Below are positions 39,204-50,156 of a stretch of 50,190 bases of DNA, piece by piece; position 1 is the stretch's first letter; every line of letters begins with the position of its first letter. The notes under the pieces are model-generated. The model was not told the DNA's origin. It saw only the letters and a program-made list of their open reading frames with translations, and made no database searches. The DNA is taken from the NCBI GenBank assembly GCA_020719725.1, contig DYPU01000010.1, positions 1 through 50,190 of the forward strand, given 5' to 3'. This stretch comes from Anaerolinea sp. Lineage in GTDB: Bacteria > Chloroflexota > Anaerolineae > Anaerolineales > Villigracilaceae. Position numbers and translations under genes: made by a program.

Positions 39204-40874
39204 CTAATTCTGTTTTTTGTTTTGTTCGGCTTCTTTTTGGAACTCTGTAACGGTGCGATGATACATTGCCAGCCAGTCGGCCATGCGTTCCCGTTCGGCG
39301 GCGGTATCCGCCTCACGTTTTTTCTGATCGCGCACCAGTTTACGGCGGATGATGTCTTGTTGAACTGTGGGAGGGTCTACCACATCGACAAAGTCGAAGT
39401 TGGTACCACCTACTTGAATGAAGACGGTTCCGTAATTGAAGAGTAACCCAAAAATACCGCTGCGTTTGTATTGTGAGCTAAGAATATTCTCCAATGGGGC
39501 CGATTTACGGTCTTCGTCGCCAAATGGAACACGGTAGATATCCACAATTTGGTCGGGCGTAACCTGGTACACATCGTTTTCCCAATCCATATAACCATAG
39601 GCCCACCAGCCCACACAGGCCAAAATTGCCAACGCTACTATGCTCGCTAACCAGATCGGCATGATGTTGACTGAAAAAACAAACCAAAGCGGGTAAAACG
39701 CAATCAGTCCTATCACAGACAGGGTTGGCAGAACAACATGCCGCACCAGCACGATCCAATGTTTATGGTAAATAATGGTCTCACCGGCTTCTTTGCGAAA
39801 ATTTAATTTTTCTTTGACAGTTTTCGCCAGAGAATCATTCAAAGATTTTGGCGGCACAGAGGCCGATGAGGTTGAGGTCGCTGGTGGGGGCAAAATGGCG
39901 GCCAGGGCTTTGGTTGGCAGTCCCAGTTTTTTGCGAATAGAGTTCTTTATAATTTCTTCATCGTTTTGGCGGGAAACATCTTTGGTGCGCAGCCAATATT
40001 CTTCAATCATATTTGCGGCTTGCTTCGGGCGAGGTGAATAAACCATACGGATTTCACCGGTAAAGGTTCGCACAACAACCGTGCCATACTTAAAAATACG
40101 TCCCATCTGATCGGTTTCAGTATTGACTGAAAGAATCGTATTCATGAGGGCTTCATCCCGGCTGTCATACGCGCCGATCATCTTTTCAATTGAAACCACT
40201 CGCTGATTGGTGACAACATAATAGTCGTTGCTCCAATCTACATATTGCCATAGCCCCCAGAGCAAAGCCAGCACAAGAAAAAAACCACCAGCCCCAGCCA
40301 AAGCAACACTCGGAAATGCAAATACCAGCCCCAAGACTAGCAACGAGAACAGCCCCACCAACACTGGCCCAGTCAGGGCCTGATACAAGCGGAATTCGTG
40401 TCTGCGGGATAAGAAATAAATCACTTCATTAGTATTAAGCCACGAAAAACGCACTTGACGAGCCAGTTGACGGCTGTTAATCATAGTTGCGAAGTTGGGC
40501 CTCAGGTCAGGAATCTTAGTTAACAATGCCCTAAACTTATCACGGTATAGTTTTAGTAGTACTGTTCCAGCCTGAGCGCGGACCGTTGCATTGTGTGTGC
40601 GATTTGTCCAAAGAGATTGCTCTCCAAAATAATCTCCTTTAAAAAGAGAGGCTATTTTGACTTCTTTCTTGTTTTTTAGGCTAAAAATATCTACGCTGCC
40701 CGCAAAAATGAGATAAAAAGTATCCGTGATCGTTCCTTCAATAAATATGGTTTCTGTCCCGCCATAGGTTTCTTCCTGCATCGCCTCTGCAACCGAAGCC
40801 AGCTGACCATCATTTAACCCCCGGAACAGATGGGTCTTCTTTAAAAAAGCAACACGCGCAGGAGTATCGGGCAT
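39204..40874 (-). CDS. cyclic-nucleotide-binding membrane protein with two PH-like units
   Basis: In this 556-residue protein, residues ~10-130 form a cyclic-nucleotide-binding domain (LFRGLNDGQLASVAEAM, GDYFGEQSLWTNRTHNATVRA). Then an internal duplication is visible: two transmembrane helices followed by a bacterial PH domain, twice. Unit 1 has WQYVDWSNDYYVVTNQRVVS and FKYGTVVVRT; unit 2 has YGYMDWENDVYQVTPDQIV and FNYGTVFIQV. A charged coiled C-terminus ends it. It lies at the inner membrane and would respond to a cyclic nucleotide or other small ligand. It is divergent from secA and has an extended -10 box placed for a leaderless message. Confidence 0.88.
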   Translation of the reverse strand: MPDTPARVAFLKKTHLFRGLNDGQLASVAEAMQEETYGGTETIFIEGTITDTFYLIFAGSVDIFSLKNKKEVKIASLFKGDYFGEQSLWTNRTHNATVRAQAGTVLLKLYRDKFRALLTKIPDLRPNFATMINSRQLARQVRFSWLNTNEVIYFLSRRHEFRLYQALTGPVLVGLFSLLVLGLVFAFPSVALAGAGGFFLVLALLWGLWQYVDWSNDYYVVTNQRVVSIEKMIGAYDSRDEALMNTILSVNTETDQMGRIFKYGTVVVRTFTGEIRMVYSPRPKQAANMIEEYWLRTKDVSRQNDEEIIKNSIRKKLGLPTKALAAILPPPATSTSSASVPPKSLNDSLAKTVKEKLNFRKEAGETIIYHKHWIVLVRHVVLPTLSVIGLIAFYPLWFVFSVNIMPIWLASIVALAILACVGWWAYGYMDWENDVYQVTPDQIVDIYRVPFGDEDRKSAPLENILSSQYKRSGIFGLLFNYGTVFIQVGGTNFDFVDVVDPPTVQQDIIRRKLVRDQKKREADTAAERERMADWLAMYHRTVTEFQKEAEQNKKQN

Positions 40875-40880
40875 AAATTG

Positions 40881-40889
40881 ATTCTAGCA
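40881..40889 (-). promoter_or_regulatory. extended -10 promoter of the CNB/PH gene, probably leaderless
   Basis: On the minus strand TGCTAGAAT (40889-40881) has TGn plus a -10 hexamer with one deviation from TATAAT. Six bases separate it from the ATG at 40874. No -35 box or ribosome-binding site is seen. Confidence 0.6.
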
Positions 40890-40955
40890 TGAAATTATCT
40901 ATTAGCATTCTAACGCAATAAAAATTGAATCATTCTGCCTTCGTCATATCCGCTA

Positions 40956-40964
40956 TGCTATAAT
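40956..40964 (+). promoter_or_regulatory. extended -10 promoter of secA
   Basis: TGCTATAAT is an extended -10 with a perfect hexamer at 40959-40964. A leader of about 17 bases carries the ribosome-binding site AGAAAGG (40974-40980) before the ATG at 40988. No -35 box is visible. Confidence 0.7.
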
Positions 40965-40987
40965 TCGCCGGTCAGAAAGGCCATACT

Positions 40988-43900
40988 ATGTTCTCAAAAT
41001 TTATAAAACTAATCGGGGGCGACCCCAATAAACGCGATATTGAAAAACTATCAACAGTCATCGAACAAATTAACGCCTTCGAGCCTCAACTCGAAACGCT
41101 TTCAGATGAAGCCCTGCGCGCCAAAACGGTAGAATTCCGACTGCGCCTGGTAAATGGCGCTACACTTAATGAACTACTCCCCGAAGCCTTTGCCGCCGTT
41201 CGAGAAGCCTCCAAGCGTACCCTGGGTTTGCGCCATTATGATGTGCAACTGCTCGGCGGCATGGTGCTGCACTCCGGCAAAATCGCGGAAATGCGCACGG
41301 GCGAAGGTAAAACCCTGGTCGCCACCCTGCCAGTTTACCTGAATGCGCTCGAAGGCAAAGGCGTTCACCTCATCACCGTCAACGATTACCTCTCACGGCG
41401 TGATGCGCGCTGGATGGCTCAGGTTTATAACTTCCTGGGCCTTTCGGTTGGGGTGCTGCAAATGGCCGCCGTCACCGAAAACGGTAAAAAAGCCTTCCTG
41501 GTCGATTTCAGCAAAGAATCGCCCCGCGAAGACCAGCATAACCTGCGTCAGGTAGATCGCGCCGAAGCCTACGCCGCCGACATCACCTACGGAACCAACG
41601 CCGAATTTGGCTTTGACTACTTGCGCGATAACATGGTTTACCGCCTCGAAGACAAAGTCCAACGCGGGCACCACTTTGCCATTGTCGATGAAGTTGATAA
41701 TGTCCTAATTGACGAGGCCCGCACCCCGCTCATCATTTCTGGCCCGGCCCAGGGTGATCTGGAATGGTACGGACGGATGTCCCTCATCGTCCGCCAACTA
41801 ATTCCTGAAGATTACGAAGTCGAAGAAAAGGATCGTAACGCCATTCTGACAGAAGTCGGCACGGCCCATGTTGAAGCCCTGCTCGGCGAACCATTACGCG
41901 ACCCGGAGCGCCCCGAAGACATTACTCCCCAGCAAGCCCGCCTGCTTGGCTACCTGGAACAGGCGATGCGCGCCCAATTCCTTTTTAAACGCAACAAAGA
42001 CTATATCGTACAGGGCGGCAAAGTTGTCATTGTAGATGAGTTTACCGGGCGGCTCATGCCAGGCCGTCGCTGGAGTGACGGCCTGCATCAGGCCGTCGAG
42101 GCCAAAGAAGGCGTCAAGGTGGAGCCAGAAAATATCACCTACGCCACCATCACCTTGCAAAATTATTTTCGCATGTATGCCAAACTGGCAGGCATGACCG
42201 GAACCGCCCTGACCGAAGCTGAAGAATTTAGCAAAATCTACAAACTAGAAGTGCTGCCCATTCCCACCAACCTCGAATATCAAGCCTCCCGCACCAATGC
42301 CGGGCTGGTGGAAGTCAAAGACAAAGACGAAAACGGCTATCAACTCGTTTTCTTTGCCCGCGCCAACGACCCCCATAAAACCCCCGCCTTCTGGCGGCGC
42401 ACCGATTACCCCGACCTGGTCTACCGCACCGTGGAAGCCAAACTGCGCGCCATCGTCACCGACATTTTGCGCAATCATCTTTTGGGCCGTCCCATTTTGG
42501 TAGGCACCACCTCTGTGGATAACTCGGATAGACTTTCAGGACGGCTGCGAGCTGAACCCGTGCGCCGTATGCTTCAAATTCGCTTGCTGCGTCAGGCCTG
42601 GTTTGAAACCAACAAAAAAGAAGAAGATGGCCGTCTCTACAAAGAGCTGGAACCGCTTTACAAGAACCTCGACGAAATTGATCCACCCTTTTTGCGCCAA
42701 TTTGCCAAACCGCTCAACCTCTCTATTAACCCTGAAGAACCCGCTAACCTGCAAAAACTACTCGATGATCTGCGCCTGGACGCAGAATATGCCCCGCGTT
42801 TAAAAGCAGTCATTCAGGGCGGCATTCCCCATGCAGTCCTTAACGCCCGAAAACATACCGAAGAAAGTCAGATCATCGCTTCGGCTGGCGCATTTGGCGC
42901 AGTCACCATCGCCACCAATATGGCCGGGCGTGGCGTTGATATTAAACTCGGCGGTGATGTGGCCGAAGAAGTCACCATCGCTGTCAGCCGCGTCTTAAAA
43001 CGCGCCGGATTTAGCGACCCTTACGACATGCGCCTCGAAGAACAACGCCAGGCCTTGCTCAAACTAGAATCCGCCGACTACGGCATCTACGATGGTGAAG
43101 TACGCTACTTTTTACAATATTTTGACGATATGGAACGTGTCCGCCAATTGGGCGGACTGCATGTCATTGGCTCCGAACGCCATGAAGCCCGCCGTATCGA
43201 CAATCAACTACGCGGACGCGCCGCCCGTCAGGGCGACCCTGGCTCCTCACGCTTCTACCTCTCCCTCGAAGACGATCTGATGCGACTGTTTGGCGGTCAG
43301 CAAGTGAACGATGTCATGCAGCGCTTCAAGCTCGATGACGACCTGCCCCTTGAAAACCGCGTCGTCAGCGGCATCATCGAAGGTTCGCAGCATCGCGTTG
43401 AAGGTTCAAACTTTGACGTGCGCAAGCACCTGCTTGAATACGATGACGTTCTCAACGCCCAGCGCGCCCGCATCTATAGCCAGCGTGACCGCGTTTTCAC
43501 CAAACCCGACCTCAAAGAAGATGTTGCCGACTTCCTCAAAACCGAAGTCGAACTGCGCGTTCCCCCGGCCCTGTCTGACTCTGAAGGCCCCTGGAAACTG
43601 CTGGCCTGGCTCGACCAGATTCAACCTACCATTAGCGGATTAGGAGGCGAACTCTACCCATCCTACTCCTTCCGCCTCCTGATCGAAGAAATCAACCCTG
43701 AAACCATGCGAGATTCCATTATCCGCCTGGTTCGCAACGCCCTACAAACCGAAGAAGAACATCACCTCAAAGCCATCCAAATTGCCATTGAAAGCGCCGA
43801 AACCAGCCTCGAAACTCAGATCAAAGAACGCGAAGACCTGCTCGAAACGTTTTTGGAAGGCCTGGCCGATAGCGAAGAACTACGCCGACCACAAGAAATT

Positions 43901-44971
43901 CTGGAAGACCTTTCCAGCCTGGTACATTTGCCCATTCGCCTCAACAGCGAACAAATGCGCCAGCTTTCATCCAACCCATCCAGCCTGGCAGACCCCATTC
44001 AAGAACAAATTTTCAGCCAACTCAGCGCCAGCACCCTCAATCGCCTTAGCGCTGCCATTGCCTTGCGGCTTGGCGAACCCATCAACCTAAAAGAAGACCT
44101 GACCCATCTGGATTGGGACATCGCAGCCAGCAAACTACTCCAAACCGCAGAAACCCTCTTCTCGAAACGACAAGAAAGCCTGGCGGGTGAAAATGGTCAA
44201 CTTTGGCGTGAATTGGATCAGCTTTTGGCCCGCACCCAGGCCCAAGGCCACGACGAATCTACCCTATTGCGCATCCTCAACACTTTGCCATTGGCGCGCC
44301 GCCAAACTGGTTTTGACGCCAAAACCCACCGCGCCCAAAGCCAGGAATATCCCCGCTTCCACTATTCCTACCTGGCCGCCCAACTTTTGGCCTCGCGCGG
44401 CTCCGACGGGGTCCAGGCCGACGTTCTGGATCACCTGGAAGCCGCCCTGGACGAGTTGGAAAACATTTGGGGAAACCTGGAATTTAACCGCATTGGACAA
44501 AACGCCGCAACCCTGGCCGATTTTGGCCCAGCGGCAGACATCTTTGAAACAGACTCCCTCGACGCCGCGCTGTCTGACCTGTCTGAAGAGCAGCGTGAGG
44601 CCCTGAAAGCTGAATTGGGCCGCCGCTACCTGACGGGCATTTTCCGCAACGTGTTGCTAAAAGCCATCACCGAACAATGGGTGGATTATCTGACCAGTGT
44701 TGAAGCGCTGCGCGTCTCAATTGGATTAGAGGCTTACGGACAACGTGACCCGCTGGTACAATATAAAGGTAAAGCATCTGAAATGTTTCAAACCTTACTG
44801 CGCGATGTACGCTCAGCGGTTGTCAGCAGTATGTACCTATACCGTCCGCGTATCGCCGTTGCCCAGGCTGCCGAAGCCCCTATCGAAGCCAGCGCCAAGC
44901 CGTTGCCCCGTCCCATTGAAACGGAGTCCTCTGCTTCCAAAGCGGGGCGAAAACGCAATAAAAAGCGCTAA
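40988..44971 (+). CDS. secA: preprotein translocase ATPase SecA, unusually long
   Basis: This 1327-residue motor drives protein export through SecYEG, against roughly 800-950 in most bacteria. Walker A MRTGEGKT is near residue 104 and the DEAD-like [20 protein letters not shown] near 232; [13 protein letters not shown] and [15 protein letters not shown] complete the helicase core. Extra material sits at three places: ~45 residues after PIPTNLEYQ, ~90 residues (about 520-610) between [11 protein letters not shown] and [12 protein letters not shown], and some 300 largely helical residues in the C-terminal scaffold/wing region. The zinc-binding tail of classical SecA is missing; the protein ends in a basic stretch GRKRNKKR. 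add follows after 24 bases. Confidence 0.95.
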   Translation: MFSKFIKLIGGDPNKRDIEKLSTVIEQINAFEPQLETLSDEALRAKTVEFRLRLVNGATLNELLPEAFAAVREASKRTLGLRHYDVQLLGGMVLHSGKIAEMRTGEGKTLVATLPVYLNALEGKGVHLITVNDYLSRRDARWMAQVYNFLGLSVGVLQMAAVTENGKKAFLVDFSKESPREDQHNLRQVDRAEAYAADITYGTNAEFGFDYLRDNMVYRLEDKVQRGHHFAIVDEVDNVLIDEARTPLIISGPAQGDLEWYGRMSLIVRQLIPEDYEVEEKDRNAILTEVGTAHVEALLGEPLRDPERPEDITPQQARLLGYLEQAMRAQFLFKRNKDYIVQGGKVVIVDEFTGRLMPGRRWSDGLHQAVEAKEGVKVEPENITYATITLQNYFRMYAKLAGMTGTALTEAEEFSKIYKLEVLPIPTNLEYQASRTNAGLVEVKDKDENGYQLVFFARANDPHKTPAFWRRTDYPDLVYRTVEAKLRAIVTDILRNHLLGRPILVGTTSVDNSDRLSGRLRAEPVRRMLQIRLLRQAWFETNKKEEDGRLYKELEPLYKNLDEIDPPFLRQFAKPLNLSINPEEPANLQKLLDDLRLDAEYAPRLKAVIQGGIPHAVLNARKHTEESQIIASAGAFGAVTIATNMAGRGVDIKLGGDVAEEVTIAVSRVLKRAGFSDPYDMRLEEQRQALLKLESADYGIYDGEVRYFLQYFDDMERVRQLGGLHVIGSERHEARRIDNQLRGRAARQGDPGSSRFYLSLEDDLMRLFGGQQVNDVMQRFKLDDDLPLENRVVSGIIEGSQHRVEGSNFDVRKHLLEYDDVLNAQRARIYSQRDRVFTKPDLKEDVADFLKTEVELRVPPALSDSEGPWKLLAWLDQIQPTISGLGGELYPSYSFRLLIEEINPETMRDSIIRLVRNALQTEEEHHLKAIQIAIESAETSLETQIKEREDLLETFLEGLADSEELRRPQEILEDLSSLVHLPIRLNSEQMRQLSSNPSSLADPIQEQIFSQLSASTLNRLSAAIALRLGEPINLKEDLTHLDWDIAASKLLQTAETLFSKRQESLAGENGQLWRELDQLLARTQAQGHDESTLLRILNTLPLARRQTGFDAKTHRAQSQEYPRFHYSYLAAQLLASRGSDGVQADVLDHLEAALDELENIWGNLEFNRIGQNAATLADFGPAADIFETDSLDAALSDLSEEQREALKAELGRRYLTGIFRNVLLKAITEQWVDYLTSVEALRVSIGLEAYGQRDPLVQYKGKASEMFQTLLRDVRSAVVSSMYLYRPRIAVAQAAEAPIEASAKPLPRPIETESSASKAGRKRNKKR

Positions 44972-44995
44972 AAATCGACTGCGAGTGTTGTTTTA

Positions 44996-46033
44996 ATGAA
45001 TAATATTCCGATTCAAGTTCCAGAAGAATTTCGTAGCCTGCCCAAGGTCGATTTACACCGTCACCTTGAAGGTTCTTTGCGCTTAAGCACCATGTTGGAT
45101 ATTGCCCGCAAACACGGCATGACCATTCCAGCCAACGTGGTGCGCCTTTCACGATTGGTACAAGTACAAGATGAAGATAACTTCACCTTTGATAACTTTT
45201 TGGCAAAATTTAACACCCTGCGCATGTTCTACCGTTCCCCCGAAGTGATCGACCGCATTACCCATGAAGCCGTCGAAGACGCCGCCAAAGACAATATGCG
45301 TTATATGGAATTGCGCTTTGCCCCGGTTGCGCTCAGTCGCGCTGAGCGTTTTCCGCTCGAAGACGTGGTTGACTGGGTGGTGAAGGCCGCCAAAGATGCC
45401 GAGAAAAAGCATAAAGTAGTGGTGCGCCTGATTGCTTCAATCAACCGCCATGAGGGTGTGGAATTGGCCGAGCAAGTGGCTTGGATTGCGGTCGAAAAAG
45501 GCCGTGAAAACATTGTAGGGCTAGATTTAGCAGGCAACGAAGCCCAATTTCCGGCCAAACCCTACCTGCCCATTTTTAAAGAAGCGCGTCAATCGGGTTT
45601 ATCCGTCACTATTCACGCTGGAGAGTGGAGCGGCGCGGCCAATGTGCGTGAAGCGATTGAAGTTTTTGGCGCTCAACGTATTGGACATGGCGTCCGCGTT
45701 CTGGAAGATGATTTTACAACCGCCCTGGCGCGGGAACATGGTACTACTTTTGAAGTTTGCATGACCAGCAACTACCAAACCGGCGTTGTACCCGAATTGA
45801 CCGCCCATCCCGCCCCTAAAATGATTAATGCTGGGCTAAATGTGACCTTTAATACAGATGACCCATCCATTTCCCAAATTACATTGGGGAATGAATATCG
45901 CCTGGCTGTGCAAGACCTAAAAATTCCGCTTGAAATACTCAAACAACGCATCCTGGCGGCAGCGACGGCTTCGTTTTTACCTGAAGTTGACAAGAAAAAA
46001 GTTATCGAATTGCTCAAAAAAGAATTAAAATAG
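44996..46033 (+). CDS. add: adenosine deaminase
   Basis: This 345-residue zinc hydrolase converts adenosine to inosine and ammonia in purine salvage. Zinc and catalytic motifs are in order: DLHRHLEGS (first two His), TIHAGEWSG (third His and catalytic Glu region), RIGHGVR (His) and NTDDPSIS (Asp pair). The length is typical. It lies 24 bases downstream of secA on the same strand with no terminator between and no obvious ribosome-binding site, so it may be read as part of the secA transcript. Related enzymes deaminate adenine or aminofutalosine; adenosine is the most likely substrate from the motif spacing. Confidence 0.85.
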   Translation: MNNIPIQVPEEFRSLPKVDLHRHLEGSLRLSTMLDIARKHGMTIPANVVRLSRLVQVQDEDNFTFDNFLAKFNTLRMFYRSPEVIDRITHEAVEDAAKDNMRYMELRFAPVALSRAERFPLEDVVDWVVKAAKDAEKKHKVVVRLIASINRHEGVELAEQVAWIAVEKGRENIVGLDLAGNEAQFPAKPYLPIFKEARQSGLSVTIHAGEWSGAANVREAIEVFGAQRIGHGVRVLEDDFTTALAREHGTTFEVCMTSNYQTGVVPELTAHPAPKMINAGLNVTFNTDDPSISQITLGNEYRLAVQDLKIPLEILKQRILAAATASFLPEVDKKKVIELLKKELK

Positions 46034-46100
46034 CGCCAAGTGTCCCGGCTGATTGTTCTACCTGTAGTAAAATAACAGCAAGCTACTCTTATTTTTCAAA

Positions 46101-46187
46101 GGATAACAAAGGCGCACCTTTGGGTTCTTTGTGACACGAACGAATGCCTGACCTTGTCACAAAGCCACCAAAGGTGTTTTGTTATCC
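46101..46187. repeat. large imperfect palindrome upstream of acnA
   Basis: Arms of ~33 bases (46101-46135 and 46156-46187) pair in three solid blocks: GGATAACAAA, CACCTTTGG and CTTTGTGAC with their complements. About 20 unpaired bases sit at the tip. It lies 24 bases before the acnA ATG, inside the likely leader. It could be a regulatory stem, an attenuator or a small degenerate mobile element. The 178-base spacer has no clear promoter otherwise. Confidence 0.65.
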
Positions 46188-46211
46188 CAACAACCTGCCA
46201 AAGGAGCAACA

Positions 46212-48914
46212 ATGAACAACTTTTTCAACGCTTATGACAAACTGATGGTCGGCGGACAGGAATATGGCTTTTATCGCCTGGATGCGCTGGAAAAAGCGGG
46301 GCTGACAACCCTCAGCCGTTTGCCGTTTTCCATCCGCATTGTGCTCGAAGCCGCTCTGCGTCAGTGTAACGACAATGAAATCACGCAGGATGACGTGAAG
46401 AACATTGCCGCCTGGCAGCCCCAGGGCACGCGCCCTGGCATTCCCTTTTTGCCAGCTCGAGTTGTTATGCAAGATTTTACCGGTGTTCCGGCTGTGGTCG
46501 ATTTAGCCGCCATGCGCTCTGCTGTGGCGCGATTGGGGGGTGATCCCAAGAAAATCAACCCGTTGGTTCCGGTGGACTTGGTTATCGACCATTCAATTCA
46601 GGTTGATTTCTTTGCATCACAAGATGCGCTCCAACGCAATACCGAAATCGAATTTCAGCGCAACCGTGAGCGCTATGAATTTCTAAAATGGGGCCAAAAA
46701 GCCTTCTCCAACTTTAGGGTTGTGCCTCCCATGACCGGCATTGTCCATCAGGTCAATCTGGAATATTTAGCCGAAGTTACCTGTGTCCGAAATCTTCCGG
46801 TTTCCGGCGCAAGCCCAGAGACTTTCGAGTCTGTTTTGTTCCCCGATTCGCTGGTTGGCACCGACTCGCACACCACCATGATTAACGGTTTGGGGGTTGT
46901 AGGCTGGGGCGTAGGCGGCATCGAGGCCGAAGCGGTGATGCTTGGTCAACCTATGGACATGCTCTTGCCGGATGTGATTGGCTTCAAGCTCTTTGGCAAA
47001 CTAAAAGACGGTGTAACTGCCACCGACCTGGTATTAACTGTGACCCAAATGCTGCGCAAAAAAGGCGTAGTAGATAAATTTGTAGAATTTTACGGCCCCG
47101 GCCTGGAGAGCATGGCCCTACCCGACCGCGCCACCATTGCCAATATGGCCCCAGAATACGGCGCGACGATGGGCTTTTTCCCGGTGGATGCTGAAACCTT
47201 GCGCTATATGCAATTGAGTGGCCGCCCCGCCGAAGTGATTGCGCGAACCGAAGCCTACTTTCGGGCTCAGGGCTTGTTCCGCGAAATCAACAGCCCCGAC
47301 CCTGAATTTACCGACACACTCGAACTCGATTTGGGCACAGTTGTTCCCTCGTTGGCCGGGCCAAAACGCCCTCAAGATCGCGTGGCCCTTTCAGATATGA
47401 AAGACACCTTCCAGAAAGCGCTCAGCGCCCCGGTAAAAGAACGCGGCTACGAGTTGAGCGGCGAAGCCCTTAAGCGTGAAGCGGTCTTTGGAACAGAAAC
47501 AATGAAACATGGCGCAGTCGTCATCGCAGCCATTACCTCCTGTACTAATACCAGCAATCCATCAGTCATGGTGGCCGCCGGGTTGGTCGCCAAAAAAGCC
47601 GCTGAAAAAGGCCTGAGCGTGAAGCCGTATGTTAAAACCAGCCTGGCACCTGGTTCGCGGGTGGTGACAGAGTATCTTAAGGCCGCCAACCTGCTTGAAC
47701 CACTGGCGCAAATGGGATTCAATGTGGTTGGCTACGGGTGTACTACCTGCATTGGCAACAGTGGGCCACTTCCGGGTGAGGTGGCTAAAGCTGTCACCGG
47801 TGCCGACCTGGTTGCGGCGGCGGTTATTTCGGGTAATCGCAATTTTGAAGGGCGCGTTCATCCGCTGGTGAAAGCTAATTTTCTGGCTTCTCCGCCGTTG
47901 GTTGTGGCGTATGCCCTGGCCGGAACTGTGGATATTGATCTGGACAACGAGCCGATTGGCCTGGGGAGCGCTGGACCGGTTTATTTGCGCGATATTTGGC
48001 CTTCCAGCCAGGAAGTGGCCGATGTGGTGACAGCCAGCCTGTATACCAGTATGTTTGAAGAACGCTACGCGGCGGTTTTCGAAGGAACGGATATGTGGCA
48101 AGATGTGAAAGTGAGCGAAGGTGAATTATTTGCCTGGAGCGAAGATTCGACCTACATTCATCATCCGCCTTATTTCCAAAAGCTGACGCTGGCAACCAGC
48201 CCGGTGCAGGATATTCGCGCGGCGCGGGTGCTGGGGCTGTTTGGCGATTCGATCACAACCGACCACATCTCTCCGGCGGGCAATATTGCCTCGGACAGCC
48301 CGGCAGGCAAGTACTTGCAAGAATGCGGCGTAGCGCCCAAAGATTTCAATTCATACGGCGCGCGACGTGGCAATGATCTGGTTATGGCGCGTGGCACGTT
48401 TGCCAATATCCGGTTAAAAAATGTGATGGTTGCGCCCAAAGAAGGCAATTGGACAAAACTTCAACCTGAAGGCGAAATAATGCCGATTTTTGACGCGGCG
48501 ATGAAATACAAAGACAGTGGGACGCCGAGCCTGGTGCTGGCTGGTAAAGAATATGGAACTGGCTCCAGCCGCGACTGGGCCGCCAAAGGACCAATGTTGC
48601 AGGGCGTAAAAGCGGTCATTGCCGAATCCTTTGAACGCATTCACCGCTCGAACCTGGTAGGCATGGGAATTTTGCCGCTGCGCTTTCTGGAAGGCCAAAA
48701 TGCCGAAACGCTTGGGCTGGATGGTTCGGAAACTTTTGATATTCTGGGCCTAAGCGACACGATGGCCCCGCAAAGTTTGGTGACGGTCCGCGCAACTCAC
48801 GCCGGGCAGATTATCGAATTTCAGGCCAAAATTTTGCTAAATACCAGCGTGGAAGTCAATTACTATCGTAACGGTGGCATTTTGCATACCGTCTTGCGCC
48901 ACCTGGTAAAGTAA
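46212..48914 (+). CDS. acnA: aconitate hydratase
   Basis: This is a 900-residue protein when started at ATG 46212, which has AAGGAG immediately upstream; an in-frame ATG at 46179 lies inside the palindrome and is rejected. Aconitase interconverts citrate and isocitrate in the TCA cycle. The [4Fe-4S] ligands are in [13 protein letters not shown] and [35 protein letters not shown] is diagnostic of the AcnA/IRP type, as is the swivel-domain motif [12 protein letters not shown]. The length matches the AcnA family. A strong terminator follows at 48928-48977. The large stem in the leader could regulate it. Confidence 0.95.
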   Translation: MNNFFNAYDKLMVGGQEYGFYRLDALEKAGLTTLSRLPFSIRIVLEAALRQCNDNEITQDDVKNIAAWQPQGTRPGIPFLPARVVMQDFTGVPAVVDLAAMRSAVARLGGDPKKINPLVPVDLVIDHSIQVDFFASQDALQRNTEIEFQRNRERYEFLKWGQKAFSNFRVVPPMTGIVHQVNLEYLAEVTCVRNLPVSGASPETFESVLFPDSLVGTDSHTTMINGLGVVGWGVGGIEAEAVMLGQPMDMLLPDVIGFKLFGKLKDGVTATDLVLTVTQMLRKKGVVDKFVEFYGPGLESMALPDRATIANMAPEYGATMGFFPVDAETLRYMQLSGRPAEVIARTEAYFRAQGLFREINSPDPEFTDTLELDLGTVVPSLAGPKRPQDRVALSDMKDTFQKALSAPVKERGYELSGEALKREAVFGTETMKHGAVVIAAITSCTNTSNPSVMVAAGLVAKKAAEKGLSVKPYVKTSLAPGSRVVTEYLKAANLLEPLAQMGFNVVGYGCTTCIGNSGPLPGEVAKAVTGADLVAAAVISGNRNFEGRVHPLVKANFLASPPLVVAYALAGTVDIDLDNEPIGLGSAGPVYLRDIWPSSQEVADVVTASLYTSMFEERYAAVFEGTDMWQDVKVSEGELFAWSEDSTYIHHPPYFQKLTLATSPVQDIRAARVLGLFGDSITTDHISPAGNIASDSPAGKYLQECGVAPKDFNSYGARRGNDLVMARGTFANIRLKNVMVAPKEGNWTKLQPEGEIMPIFDAAMKYKDSGTPSLVLAGKEYGTGSSRDWAAKGPMLQGVKAVIAESFERIHRSNLVGMGILPLRFLEGQNAETLGLDGSETFDILGLSDTMAPQSLVTVRATHAGQIIEFQAKILLNTSVEVNYYRNGGILHTVLRHLVK

Positions 48915-48927
48915 ACTGGTTTTTAGA

Positions 48928-48977
48928 TTGAAGCGAAAAAGAGACCAGCTACAAGCTGGTTTCTTTTTCGCTTCAAT
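48928..48977 (+). terminator. terminator of acnA
   Basis: The 23-base arms (48928-48950 and 48955-48977) pair with a single G-U, around an ACAA loop. The stem contains runs of A and T, so it may act on both strands. It starts 14 bases after the acnA stop. Confidence 0.85.
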
Positions 48978-49127
48978 TGAGCCTTTGCGCCAGGTTGAGG
49001 GTAAAGCCGCGCCCCGCAAACTGTTGATACCGTTAAAACAGTGGCTTGTCCGGCTGCGGCACAATTTGCCTGTGCCAAAAATCACAAAATTGAGTAAAAT
49101 TTCAACCATAAGTGGAGGCGATTAAAA

Positions 49128-50111
49128 ATGGTTGCTACCGATCCTCATTCAACATCTGATATTGTTGCTCGAAACGAAATACCGGATTCTTGGGCAAAGG
49201 GCGCGCGTTGCCCGGCTTGTGGCGCAACTCCGCTTCAGGTGGTACATTTGCCCGAGGCAACAGATTACTTTTTATGCCCAAAGTGTGAATTGTCGTTTGA
49301 AGTTGCCGCCAATGTAGGCCGAATTCGCATAAAGAATATTCCAGAAGACCTTGGATTTGCCGAGGCAGAACTGCGGTTTCGGTGGGTGGAACCCGCCTCG
49401 TTGCGCCACATAAAAGAAAATCGCGCCCAGATCATTCAGCAAAAAGTGGAATCTGTTCCGCGCAAAAGCATGACGGACGACGAAGTTTGGGAACGGATGT
49501 TGTCGCTGCATCGTTTGGGAAACAAACCGAAAGAAATTGAATTTATCTTGATTCGAGCCGGAGCCACTCACGAACAGGCCGAGACCGCATTCATCCGACT
49601 AAAGCAACGCGCCAGCCAGGATGCAACCCAACAAGGCCGTAAGTTTATGCTGGTGGGGGGCATTGCCTCAATGGTGATGATTTTGTTTTTAACTGGCTGG
49701 TTTGTAGTGATGGGGCGGATTAGCGCAACGTTGGAAGCTGGCCTGGTAAAGACCGAAGAAACCGAAGCCCCCATTTTACCGATGGAAGCGCTGGAGATTA
49801 TCCCCGATGTAGTGAAACCCGAATTTCTAAAATCTGGCCCGGCCCAGGTTAGTTCTTCTGGCCCGGCCAGTTCGCGCTGCCCTGGCAGTGCAGAAGAAGC
49901 GGCTCAATTGTTTGGTGGAAAAGTCAGCAGTTGGCAGCGCGCCAACCAACCAAGCGCCTGGCAAATGGTGGATACTGGCGTGCCATCAATTATTCGTGTT
50001 CCTGCCGGGATGTATGCTGGATATATTGAGAATGTCACATTTATGTTAAAAGAAGCCCATGGCCCAGCCACCATCACCAATGTCAGTTTTATTGTAATTA
50101 CCTGTGAGTAA
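49128..50111 (+). CDS. zinc-ribbon membrane protein of unknown function
   Basis: In this 327-residue protein, a zinc ribbon lies near the N-terminus (RCPACGA at 27-33 and LCPKCEL about 20 residues on). Residues ~95-165 are charged and helical (DDEVWERMLSLHRLGNKPKEIEFILIRAG...), reminiscent of a small helical repeat. One transmembrane helix follows (~173-195, LVGGIASMVMILFLTGWFVVM). The outer ~130 residues are Pro-rich and end in a beta-like domain with two Cys. A strong GGAGG ribosome-binding site supports the start. I do not recognise the family. It is followed by its own terminator. Confidence 0.7.
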   Translation: MVATDPHSTSDIVARNEIPDSWAKGARCPACGATPLQVVHLPEATDYFLCPKCELSFEVAANVGRIRIKNIPEDLGFAEAELRFRWVEPASLRHIKENRAQIIQQKVESVPRKSMTDDEVWERMLSLHRLGNKPKEIEFILIRAGATHEQAETAFIRLKQRASQDATQQGRKFMLVGGIASMVMILFLTGWFVVMGRISATLEAGLVKTEETEAPILPMEALEIIPDVVKPEFLKSGPAQVSSSGPASSRCPGSAEEAAQLFGGKVSSWQRANQPSAWQMVDTGVPSIIRVPAGMYAGYIENVTFMLKEAHGPATITNVSFIVITCE

Positions 50112-50156
50112 TCAAGTGTAACGTAACGGCTTTACCAATCGCTTATTCGCCTGTTC

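Noticed and set aside
46179-46211. 11-codon extension of acnA
   Set aside because: Its ATG lies in the palindrome and has no ribosome-binding site, whereas 46212 has AAGGAG at the right place.
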